DNA from: a virus
Strand: one strand, 5' to 3'
Virus record (IMG/VR): IMGVR_UViG_3300038450_000008
Location: 1 to 34,307 of that record
DNA length: 34,307 bases
In this document: positions 12,305-19,509 of the stretch, in pieces
How positions within the stretch are numbered: the stretch's first letter is position 1
Layout: every line of letters begins with the position of its first letter
Translations under genes and position numbers: made by a program
The notes under the pieces: model-generated
What the model was told of the DNA's origin: nothing
Seen by the model: only the letters and a program-made list of their open reading frames with translations
Database searches by the model: none

Positions 12305-12573
12305 TTCTTAGCCCCCTTATTCATGTGCCATACAAGGGCTTGAACGTCTTTTCGCATTTCACCGATATTGGTCTTTATGTCGGCTACATCGGCACGATAG
12401 GTTTCTTTGTCAACCTTCTTTCCCTCAAGCCCCTGTAACTGGCTGGCATGGCTGTTTATGGTCGAGGTCATATTTGCCAGACCCGCCCCCACAAGGAGCA
12501 TGATTATACCGAGAAATGTAGCGGCTAACCATGCCCACGTCGGATATTTCGCCCCGTTAGTTTCGTTTGCCAT
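12301..12573 (-). CDS. Membrane protein with C-terminal coiled coil (holin/XhlA-like)
   Basis: A 90-residue protein: a short charged N-terminus, one membrane segment (WLAATFLGIIMLLVGAGLA, about 15-33), then a heptad-like helix (about 35-85) ending in Lys residues. Small membrane plus coiled-coil proteins next to an endolysin often belong to the holin or haemolysin-XhlA-like group. Its neighbour to the left is the SleB hydrolase, with a 4-nt overlap. The exact lysis role is inferred. Confidence 0.6.
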   Translation of the reverse strand: MANETNGAKYPTWAWLAATFLGIIMLLVGAGLANMTSTINSHASQLQGLEGKKVDKETYRADVADIKTNIGEMRKDVQALVWHMNKGAKK

Positions 12574-12588
12574 TTCATAGAATCCTCT

Positions 12589-12789
12589 TTACGTTGGCGG
12601 TGTAGGTGTTTTCGATGCAGGGGTAAGCAGTTCCCTTATCGTATCGGTTTTGACCCCGGGGTGAAGTATCGCAACAGCCTTTAAAATCACCCCTATTACA
12701 ATAGGCAACTCAAACTTGATCCACCCGATAAGGATAGAGTAATTGCCCTGCGTTGCATTGATGTAATCGTTACTGAGAAATCCAGACAT
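12589..12789 (-). CDS. Small hydrophobic protein in lysis cassette (66 aa)
   Basis: ATAAGGAGGCTCATC precedes ATG 12789. There is one likely membrane segment (about 25-43, FELPIVIGVILKAVAILHP) and a Pro/Thr-rich tail (ASKTPTPPT). It is a second holin or antiholin candidate beside 12301-12573; no family is recognised. Confidence 0.5.
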   Translation of the reverse strand: MSGFLSNDYINATQGNYSILIGWIKFELPIVIGVILKAVAILHPGVKTDTIRELLTPASKTPTPPT

Positions 12790-12800
12790 GATGAGCCTCC

Positions 12801-13184
12801 TTATCCGGCTGTGTTAGCCAACTTAGGATCCGCCACAAGATTCTTGCTGTTGATTACCGCCATGCCGTTCTGAATGACGCTAAGGGCAATAGGTGAAATC
12901 TCAGCAAAGGTGTTGTGCGCCCCGCCTGTAAGGGTCTTGTCCAGTTCTACACAGATAGCCTGTAAGAAGCCCATAACGCCCGCTTGCTTGAGAGGCCCGC
13001 TACCGTCTGCCGGAAGTATCTGCTCTGCCGAAGTCATAAGTGCGGGCAAAGCACCCACTATCTGCCCCACGATTGGCGGCATACCTGGAATACAACTCAC
13101 GGCTACCTGCGCCACGGGGATTACAAACTTCTCCACCGCCTGTATCCCTTCCTCAAAATACTTTTCCACTGCTTGTAAACTCAT
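12801..13184 (-). CDS. Hypothetical protein in lysis cassette (127 aa)
   Basis: The start at 13184 (MSLQAVEKYFEEG) is chosen because AAGGAAAGGAGAA lies directly before it; the 10-residue upstream extension would translate that site. There is a hydrophobic Gly/Pro segment near 25-50 (VAVSCIPGMPPIVGQIVGAL), then a helical region. It resembles membrane-associated proteins found between spanin-like and holin genes in some phages. Function unknown. Confidence 0.55.
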   Translation of the reverse strand: MSLQAVEKYFEEGIQAVEKFVIPVAQVAVSCIPGMPPIVGQIVGALPALMTSAEQILPADGSGPLKQAGVMGFLQAICVELDKTLTGGAHNTFAEISPIALSVIQNGMAVINSKNLVADPKLANTAG

Positions 13185-13185
13185 T

Positions 13186-13431
13186 TCATTTCTCCTTTCC
13201 TTGTTGTGTCTCAAGTATCAATAAATATTCTTGTAGTTTTGTCTTATCGGCAACCGTCATACATTGAACATCTACCTGCTGACCGTTAAGCTCCATCTGC
13301 TTTGTGGGACTCCATCCATGCTCTAATTGAAGCTCAGGAACCCCACTTGTCTTTGTCGGCAGACTTCGGCAACTTATAGCCAGGGTCATTACTGTTGACA
13401 GCATCAATAAGATTATCAATTTTCTTTTCAT
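13186..13431 (-). CDS. Small lipoprotein, candidate outer spanin (Rz1-like)
   Basis: An 81-residue product with signal MKRKLIILLMLSTVMTLAIS followed by lipobox Cys21, then SLPTKTSGVPEL and a short soluble region. Its first 98 nt overlap the upstream ORF 13334-13528 in another frame, as outer-spanin genes overlap their inner partners. A lipoprotein of this size by an endolysin gene in a Gram-negative phage is most simply an o-spanin, but it is less Pro-rich than typical Rz1. Confidence 0.6.
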   Translation of the reverse strand: MKRKLIILLMLSTVMTLAISCRSLPTKTSGVPELQLEHGWSPTKQMELNGQQVDVQCMTVADKTKLQEYLLILETQQGKEK

Positions 13432-13528
13432 CTTCCACCTTCTGTTTCTGTTGTGGGCTTGGCATACACGCTTTCCATATCGCCTTGAATATGTCGATTA
13501 TGATAGTCAAGCCGAGCTTTTCAAGCAT
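13334..13528 (-). CDS. Small N-terminally hydrophobic protein, candidate inner spanin
   Basis: A 64-residue protein with a hydrophobic front (MLEKLGLTIIIDIFKAIWKAC) and a charged helical rear ending DKDKWGS. It shares 98 nt with the lipoprotein gene and overlaps the Gly-rich gene by TGATG. The topology suits an i-spanin, although it is short for a protein that must cross the periplasm, so the pairing is tentative. Confidence 0.45.
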   Translation of the reverse strand: MLEKLGLTIIIDIFKAIWKACMPSPQQKQKVEDEKKIDNLIDAVNSNDPGYKLPKSADKDKWGS

Positions 13529-14643
13529 CAGCTTATCCTCTCTACACCAATTATTCCAGGCCCCCCTGCTCCGGAAGTGGCAGAAGACGAGTATGCATCT
13601 GCTCCCCCTCCTCCACCTAGATAGTTATTACAGCCAACTCCCGACCCTGTATTGCCCGATGAACCCCCAAGTACACCGCCCCAACCACTGGCAGCAGCTC
13701 CGCCGCCAGCACCACTACCTCCACCAGTACTACTAGCCCCAGTAGCACCTCCACCAGTTAAAGCCCTGAAGGGATCAACAAGTGAATCAAACCCCATAGC
13801 CTGAGTTGTGGCAGACGTTACCCAAACCCCGCCTTGCCGCCAAATACCATCTGTGCTGTTTTTACTTGCGAATCCAAGGGCGTTTACTCCGGCTATTGCG
13901 GCATTATTTACTGCATTACCTCCTGTGCCTGCTCCACCAGAATTAGTAACCGCATTTGAACTTAAATCCCCGCCTTGCCATCCACCTACAGCGCCACCAC
14001 CTGTAGCTCCGGTATTGGTCTGCGTTATGTTTCCCCCGCGTCCACCTGTGCCAAAAGGCGAACCTGCCGCCCCTCCACCGGACGCATAATAAGTACCGCT
14101 AGTAGCCGCGTATTGAGCAGAACCCCCTACCCCACCTGTAGAATTTATAGTTCCTCCTGATGCCGTTCCGCCTGTTCCACCAGGGGCAGTTTTGCCACTA
14201 CCTATATTGAACCAACCCGCGCCTCCCCCATTAGCGTAAAGGGAAAGACTACGTGCAGAACAGGTCAATGTAGTATTTCCCCCTGTGGTGCCACTTGCTC
14301 CTGTACCGGAAATAGACGACGTTACTGCCGCTCCACCTGTACCAACGCTATAGAGGATTACATCACCAGACCAGAGGTATATTTCCGTTTCCGTGAATCC
14401 ACCGCCCCCGCCACCGGAAGCCGCTCCGCCATAGGCAAAAATCGCTCCTCCTGACGCCCCACCACCAAGTGCCGAAATCCTGTACCAACCAGATTCCGGT
14501 ATGGTGTAGGAAGAACCAGTGGATATCATATAAGCTATGTGGCTATAATTGATATTGCCGAATACTCCCCCCGCCTGTGCGAACGGGCTAAGCGACAGGA
14601 TTAGAAAGATACTTAGATAACTGATTAATTTTTTAATGCTCAT
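13528..14643 (-). CDS. Secreted glycine-rich protein (putative fibre/adhesin)
   Basis: A 371-residue protein with a Sec signal peptide (MSIKKLISYLSIFLILSLSP.., likely cut after AQA at about 24). A beta segment with SGWYRISALGGGASGG (about 56-71) follows, then a very long Gly/Ala/Ser/Thr region (about 70-355), and a conserved-looking end GPGIIGVERIS. The SGWY-Gly feature and the closing GIIGVERI are typical of phage-encoded glycine-rich tail or adhesion proteins, yet the cleavable signal is unexpected for a virion protein. It is the first of several exported proteins in this block. GC is raised by the Gly codons. Confidence 0.65.
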   Translation of the reverse strand: MSIKKLISYLSIFLILSLSPFAQAGGVFGNINYSHIAYMISTGSSYTIPESGWYRISALGGGASGGAIFAYGGAASGGGGGGFTETEIYLWSGDVILYSVGTGGAAVTSSISGTGASGTTGGNTTLTCSARSLSLYANGGGAGWFNIGSGKTAPGGTGGTASGGTINSTGGVGGSAQYAATSGTYYASGGGAAGSPFGTGGRGGNITQTNTGATGGGAVGGWQGGDLSSNAVTNSGGAGTGGNAVNNAAIAGVNALGFASKNSTDGIWRQGGVWVTSATTQAMGFDSLVDPFRALTGGGATGASSTGGGSGAGGGAAASGWGGVLGGSSGNTGSGVGCNNYLGGGGGADAYSSSATSGAGGPGIIGVERIS

Positions 14644-14645
14644 TG

Positions 14646-15203
14646 TTAGACCTCCTTGTGAAATCTTATAAACTCTCTATAGTTTTTTATTGCTTCTGCA
14701 TTTGTTTTATCAACTTTAATGGCATTCTCGAAAGCCGCGAGTGCGTCCCTGTGCCGCCCCTGTTGTGCCCGGATAACCCCTATGTCATTCCAAGCTACCG
14801 ATTCCAAATCGGCATGACCACATTTAGCCACCTTCCAAAATTCATGCGCCGCCTCTTCGAGCCTACCCGTCTTGTAATAGATTCTGCCAAGGTTGAAATA
14901 GGCCGCCCTATCGCCGGGGTCTAATTCCAAAACCTTGTTAAAAACCTTTATCGCCTCATCGTAATTTTTCTCTACAACCAGAACTGCGCCAAGGTTAATG
15001 TATGCGTGAGGAGCTTTCGGGTCTTTCTGTATGGAAATCAGGCATTGTTCTTTTGCCTCTGCATATCTTCCTACCTTGTAATACATCAGCGCAAGATTGC
15101 TGTGCGCTCTTGCCTTGCCAGTTCCCATTTCTGTCTGTAAATCGAAATAGCATAGGGTAAAGATACAAAAGAGTATGAGAAATAAAGGTCTCTTACTGGT
15201 CAT
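14646..15203 (-). CDS. TPR-repeat protein with N-terminal membrane anchor
   Basis: A 185-residue protein: signal-anchor MTSKRPLFLILFCIFTLCYF, then about four tetratricopeptide repeats, for example SNLALMYYKVGRYAEAKEQC (about 35-54), AYINLGAVLVVEKNYDEAIK (about 67-86), AAYFNLGRIYYKTGRLEEAA (about 100-119) and AWNDIGVIRAQQGRHRDALA (about 137-156). TPRs bind other proteins, so it may be a periplasmic chaperone or scaffold for its exported neighbours. TPR proteins are unusual in a phage late operon; it may be a host-derived moron. It overlaps 15193-16227 by 11 nt. Confidence 0.75.
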   Translation of the reverse strand: MTSKRPLFLILFCIFTLCYFDLQTEMGTGKARAHSNLALMYYKVGRYAEAKEQCLISIQKDPKAPHAYINLGAVLVVEKNYDEAIKVFNKVLELDPGDRAAYFNLGRIYYKTGRLEEAAHEFWKVAKCGHADLESVAWNDIGVIRAQQGRHRDALAAFENAIKVDKTNAEAIKNYREFIRFHKEV

Positions 15204-16227
15204 AATTCAAAACCCCCAAGAGATCGTGAACATCCCAATATCCGTTTCCGTTGCAAGTTATCTTCCACCGAGTGCCAAGCGTATTACTTCTGATATATCC
15301 TGTCGTTGCCCCTGTTGTATTATTATAGCGGAAGGCATCACCAGTATAAGCCGTCAACCGTAAATATTGAGCAGCCGTAACTCCAAATTCGGCGGCATAA
15401 CTATACGCATTACCCGTACCGCATTGCTGCAAGGTCATGGTAATCGCTGTGCTTGCCCCTGTGTTATTGATATAATAATTTCCGCCGAGCTGCGTGGTTG
15501 TTAATGTTCCGTTGGTCGTTACGGTAGCAAGAACTATGTAATTCGCCGTTGTGGACTGAGGTGTCAAATAAGCATAATTCAGATTCCACGCTGTATTTGT
15601 GGTAGAAGCGGTTGAATTAACGGTCACGATTGCCCACGTTGAAGCCGCCATAGCCTGCACGGTAGTTGCATCGGAAGCCTGTAAGGTTAAAGTAGCAGAG
15701 GAATTATTAACAATAAGAAACTGCTGTCCGAGAACCAAAGTGCTTGTTACTGGCAAAACTACCGTCTGTGCTACCGAACCTGTAAAAATCTGCTGTCTTT
15801 TGGATGCTACGGTTAATGTGACCGTCGCGGAACTCGTTGCCGTTGCAAGGTAGCCTTCTATTAAACTATTGGCAGAAAGGTTTGAATTGGCATCCCATTC
15901 GGCTATCGTGCTTGCTGTAGGTGAGGTTGAAGCTGCAAGAAAAGCCGCTGATGCCAAGGTGCCGCCGCCAGTAGGAATTGTAAGCGTTGCTCCCGGCCCC
16001 GGCCATGTAATCGTTCCCGGCCCCCCATTGTTTGTATAGGAGGTGGTCAAGACAAGTGCTGCACCATCTGCACCCGAAAGCGTCAGCGTATTGTTCACCG
16101 TGAAGGTCTTGCCAGCGGCGATATAGGCAGTACCACCTCCTGAAATGCTCGGGGGTAATGGCGGTATCGCAAACGCAGTCGAGGCAATCAGGAGCAAAGC
16201 TGTTATAAATAGAAATATCTTTTTCAT
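15193..16227 (-). CDS. Secreted fibre-like protein (344 aa)
   Basis: Signal peptide MKKIFLFITALLLIASTAFA with cleavage after AFA. The mature part is Thr/Ser/Ala-rich beta sequence including IEGYLATATSSATVTLT, SKRQQIFTGSVAQTVVLPVT and QQFLIVNNSSATLTLQASDA, which are motifs common in shafts of phage tail fibres. It ends YWDVHDLLGVLNYDQ. It is placed between the 180-aa exported protein and the TPR protein. It is probably a receptor-binding or fibre-related protein, but the export signal argues for assembly or action outside the cytoplasm. Confidence 0.65.
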   Translation of the reverse strand: MKKIFLFITALLLIASTAFAIPPLPPSISGGGTAYIAAGKTFTVNNTLTLSGADGAALVLTTSYTNNGGPGTITWPGPGATLTIPTGGGTLASAAFLAASTSPTASTIAEWDANSNLSANSLIEGYLATATSSATVTLTVASKRQQIFTGSVAQTVVLPVTSTLVLGQQFLIVNNSSATLTLQASDATTVQAMAASTWAIVTVNSTASTTNTAWNLNYAYLTPQSTTANYIVLATVTTNGTLTTTQLGGNYYINNTGASTAITMTLQQCGTGNAYSYAAEFGVTAAQYLRLTAYTGDAFRYNNTTGATTGYIRSNTLGTRWKITCNGNGYWDVHDLLGVLNYDQ

Positions 16228-16238
16228 GGCATGCCTCC

Positions 16239-16781
16239 TTACCGAGCCTTAAAGATCAGGTCGAGAGTTACCGTGGCCGAGTAGTTAGTAGCACCATTCC
16301 CGGTAATCGCCACGGTAGGGGCTGACCTGATTACGGGATAGCCCGTTGCGGTATTTTCCATCAGCGTCAACTGTGCTACCGATGCTGAGCCGTTTGAGGT
16401 AAGCAATCCGAGATCAATTGCATATCCCTGTGTGTCCGTAATTGTGACCGTGTAAAGCGTTGTCGGACAGGCAACTGAGCATGTAAGCTGAGAAGAACTT
16501 ACATTTCCCGGCGTTCTTCCTACCTGATACAAATAGTAGCCATAGAGATTGTAGGGTGGATTTGTCGTTGTGGAAGGCACAAGGGCAATCGTAGCGGTTG
16601 GAAAGGTAGCCGAACCCCCCGAATCAGCGATACAGGTTATCGTGACTATGGCCGTTACCGCATCTGCAACTCTGTCCTGTGGTGTGTACGAGGTCTTAAC
16701 GGTCTGTGTGCATGACCCTAATCCGTAAGCCGGAACTGCAAACAGAATTACGAGCATCAATGCTAAAAGTATTTTTTTCAT
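16239..16781 (-). CDS. Secreted beta-rich protein (180 aa)
   Basis: Signal peptide MKKILLALMLVILFAVPAYG. The mature protein has SCTQTVKTSY, a Thr/Val-rich beta pattern and four Cys (one C in SCTQ, one in ITC, two in LTCSVACPTT), which could form disulfides in the periplasm. It ends YSATVTLDLIFKAR, like a pilin- or capsid-type strand. ATTCACAGGAGG-type spacing precedes the neighbour genes, with 11-15 nt gaps. No family is recognised. Confidence 0.6.
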   Translation of the reverse strand: MKKILLALMLVILFAVPAYGLGSCTQTVKTSYTPQDRVADAVTAIVTITCIADSGGSATFPTATIALVPSTTTNPPYNLYGYYLYQVGRTPGNVSSSQLTCSVACPTTLYTVTITDTQGYAIDLGLLTSNGSASVAQLTLMENTATGYPVIRSAPTVAITGNGATNYSATVTLDLIFKAR

Positions 16782-16796
16782 TGTGAATCCTCCTGA

Positions 16797-17033
16797 TTAT
16801 TTCTTGGGTTTAGTTTCCTTTTCCTTGTCTTCTATAGCTTTCAATTTTGCCTCTAACTCAGGCAGAGCTTTTTGTATCTCCTGATATTGCTGTGGGAGAA
16901 ACCTCATTTGCATTTCGATATTCTGTAGAATCAATTTGGAGTTGCTTATTCTGAGTTGCAATTCAGTCTTTTCGTCTGCCCATACCGTAGTCGCAAACAA
17001 CAGAACCAATGCCGTGATGATGATTTTTTTCAT
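16797..17033 (-). CDS. Small secreted coiled-coil protein (78 aa)
   Basis: The start at 17033 (MKKIIITALVLLFATTVWA) is chosen for AAAGGAAACCAT just before it; the longer frame overlaps the tail-fibre end. The signal is cleaved after VWA, leaving about 60 residues of highly charged helix (LQLRISNSKLILQNIEMQMR, then ELEAKLKAIEDKEKE). Such a short periplasmic coiled coil could be an oligomeric chaperone for the adjacent exported fibre proteins (inference). Confidence 0.6.
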   Translation of the reverse strand: MKKIIITALVLLFATTVWADEKTELQLRISNSKLILQNIEMQMRFLPQQYQEIQKALPELEAKLKAIEDKEKETKPKK

Positions 17034-17046
17034 ATGGTTTCCTTTC

Positions 17047-19509
17047 TTATTGAATCGTTCCGTACAGTGGTATGTAATATGTATTACCCCCGTAATACAC
17101 TTTTCCCCATCCATAGAACCCCGGAGGGGTACTACCAGTTACACTATATGGTGCAGTTTGTCCTGTACCGTTACTATAGACAGTAAATACATTTGTTGGT
17201 CTAAATTGACCAGCCGAACCACCGGGATCACCCCCTATACCTATTCCACCTCCGGTATATACAAAATTAAACTGAACATTGGAATTTGTCGCCAACCCCT
17301 GATTGATGCCTGTTAAGTTTGCGTTGTACGCTTGCACATCACTTCCTATATTAAGACCCAATGAAGTTCTGCCTGTAGCAGCAACAAGATTTGTTGAACC
17401 ACCATCCCATTGTAGTCTTTGGGAATAGGCTGCATCCCAATTTGTATGATTGTCTGTAATAGTCGTAACTACCGATGCACCATTACCTACAAGTATTCCG
17501 GAAAGAGAATCAAGCTGAACCGTACTCACAACATGTAAAGTTCCACCAATACCAACATTACTCTTAAAATATCCCGCACCATTTTGGTCAACATCGAAAA
17601 GTGCAGTTGAGTTGTCCGTATCAAGAGCCAAGAATGGGTACTTCCAGCCCTTATTTCCCTCGGCAAGAAATCCCGCATATTGGCGAACATTGTTGAGGGT
17701 ATAGGGAGAAATATCACCAGAGTAAGCTCGGATACCGACACCATAAAGCGGCGTGCCTCCGGGGTCAACCTGACTAACCAAAATAGCATCAAACACTATC
17801 GTGTTTCCAGCATTTGGGGCGGCTCCCCCACTACTATTTTTAAAGACTTGAAATTCCCCGCCGTATATTCCCGCCGTATTCACATTACTTGTGACCAACA
17901 CATTACTTTCAATACCGCTTATCTCCACATTGGAATTAGCTACTGCCGCCGTCACATCAGATATGATACCATAACCATCATAAGTAGTTCCACCATATGT
18001 ATATGTCCTTACTATACCCAGTCCAGTTGATTGACCAGAACTAAGTCCCGATGAATCAGACAATGTGCCAGAGATATAAACTATCGTTGTGTTTTTATCA
18101 TATGTCATAGCTGACATACCCGCTAACACACCCGCATTATTATATTGTGCCTGAGTATCAGACCCACCTGGAGTTGATGACGACGAACTATATGAGAAAT
18201 TACCCGACCCATCATTCTTTAAAAATCCACTAGAGTTCGCCAAATTAGCAATCGAGGCAAGGTTGACATTATACGCCTCATAGTCGGAAGATGAAGATGC
18301 GGTAGATAATGTAGCTATACCGCCAGAAACCGCCATTTTCAGAAGCCCCGTTGTCAATGCTCCGAGATTAACAGCATTGGCAGGTTCACTTGTGGACTGT
18401 GTAACCACATAGTACCCACTTGCATTTGCCCCACCGCCTCCACTCCCGCAATCCGCACCCGTAGCAGACAAAACACCACTTGAATTGACATGGAGGCATT
18501 GTGTTGTGCCAGTCAATGCGCCAAAGGTGGTTGTACCATTAAGCGTAGCCGCCGTAAGGGTAGGGGTAGTAAGCAAAGGAGATGTGCTATATACCAAACT
18601 GGTTGATGAAGTTCCCGTTGTGCCTGTAGCTAAGGCAAGATAATTTAACTGTGTTCCAGTAGCCTGTACCTGCGTTGTTCCTATAGTAAGACCCGAAGTC
18701 GCCGCGCTATAGGAAGGAACGGTTACAATTCCTGTAAACGTAGGAGATGCCAAAGTAGCATAATTCGCTATTGTTGCAAAAGCTCCTGTCCCGAAAGCTA
18801 CGTTATTGCTTTTTAGGCAAGTGATTACACCCGCCGATGTTATGGTACAGTCTTGACTTAGGGTTACACCTGCGATATGAGTAGAATCATACCACATGCC
18901 TAACTGATTGGCCGTCGGAGTGCCGTGGGTATAAACATTACCGCCACCTCCGCCCCCACTTCCGCAATCGCTACCAGTACCGCTTACAACACCCGCACCG
19001 CTTACATGAAGGCATTGAGTTGAACCCGTGATCGGGAAAGTGACTGTGCCAGTAAATGTGGGAGAATTTAACGGAGCATATCCCCCCCCCGCATTGTCTT
19101 GGACAATCATTGTCACTTTATCAAGCGCACGTTCAAAGGTCTTATAGAGGGTAGGCATCCCGTCGGTAAAGGAGCTTAACTGCGTCTCTGGCGTGCTTCT
19201 TAAAATCTTCAAGGTATAGCCGGAGGTACAGGCGACAGTCAGCGTCACAGTTCCGCCGTTTAAATAACTGTTGTTTACGGATGCAGTTGTATAGTCAGTC
19301 GAGTAATTAAGTGTCGTGGTATTTCCGCTAAGGTCTTTTTCAGTCACTATAAGGGCCGTGCCATCAGGCGTTACGGGGAATGTGAAGGCAAACGGGCCTG
19401 TAGTACCAGCGCAAACATAGCTGACGTTATTTACAGTCGTGCTGATTGTTGCGGATGCCACACCCGTCATCATTAGAAATATAAAAATAAGTGCAATAAT
19501 CTTTTTCAT
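17047..19509 (-). CDS. Tail-fibre protein with T7-type N-domain and Sec signal peptide
   Basis: The start at 19509 (ATGA overlap with the ATP-grasp gene) gives 820 aa; a 5-residue longer start exists. Residues 1-20 (MKKIIALIFIFLMMTGVASA) form a signal peptide. About 21-140 resemble the T7 tail-fibre N-terminal domain: FAFTFPVTPDGTALIVTE, GGTVTLTV and LKILRSTPETQL, ending FERALDKVTMIVQD. The shaft follows with a duplicated TQCLHV...GSDCGSGGG module (about 164-187 and 336-359), many Ser/Thr beta repeats and a C-terminus VYYGGNTYYIPLYGTIQ. It is the main receptor-binding candidate. A cleavable signal before the virion-attachment domain is unusual. Confidence 0.75.
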   Translation of the reverse strand: MKKIIALIFIFLMMTGVASATISTTVNNVSYVCAGTTGPFAFTFPVTPDGTALIVTEKDLSGNTTTLNYSTDYTTASVNNSYLNGGTVTLTVACTSGYTLKILRSTPETQLSSFTDGMPTLYKTFERALDKVTMIVQDNAGGGYAPLNSPTFTGTVTFPITGSTQCLHVSGAGVVSGTGSDCGSGGGGGGNVYTHGTPTANQLGMWYDSTHIAGVTLSQDCTITSAGVITCLKSNNVAFGTGAFATIANYATLASPTFTGIVTVPSYSAATSGLTIGTTQVQATGTQLNYLALATGTTGTSSTSLVYSTSPLLTTPTLTAATLNGTTTFGALTGTTQCLHVNSSGVLSATGADCGSGGGGANASGYYVVTQSTSEPANAVNLGALTTGLLKMAVSGGIATLSTASSSSDYEAYNVNLASIANLANSSGFLKNDGSGNFSYSSSSSTPGGSDTQAQYNNAGVLAGMSAMTYDKNTTIVYISGTLSDSSGLSSGQSTGLGIVRTYTYGGTTYDGYGIISDVTAAVANSNVEISGIESNVLVTSNVNTAGIYGGEFQVFKNSSGGAAPNAGNTIVFDAILVSQVDPGGTPLYGVGIRAYSGDISPYTLNNVRQYAGFLAEGNKGWKYPFLALDTDNSTALFDVDQNGAGYFKSNVGIGGTLHVVSTVQLDSLSGILVGNGASVVTTITDNHTNWDAAYSQRLQWDGGSTNLVAATGRTSLGLNIGSDVQAYNANLTGINQGLATNSNVQFNFVYTGGGIGIGGDPGGSAGQFRPTNVFTVYSNGTGQTAPYSVTGSTPPGFYGWGKVYYGGNTYYIPLYGTIQ

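Noticed and set aside
13808-14160. Plus-strand Pro-rich frames opposite the Gly-rich gene
   Set aside because: They are the mirror image of glycine codons (GGN read as CCN) with no ribosome sites.
13528-19509. Diversity-generating retroelement, suggested by the BPP-1-like head genes and repetitive fibre genes
   Set aside because: No reverse transcriptase frame and no template/variable repeat pair with adenine-specific differences was seen in the window.
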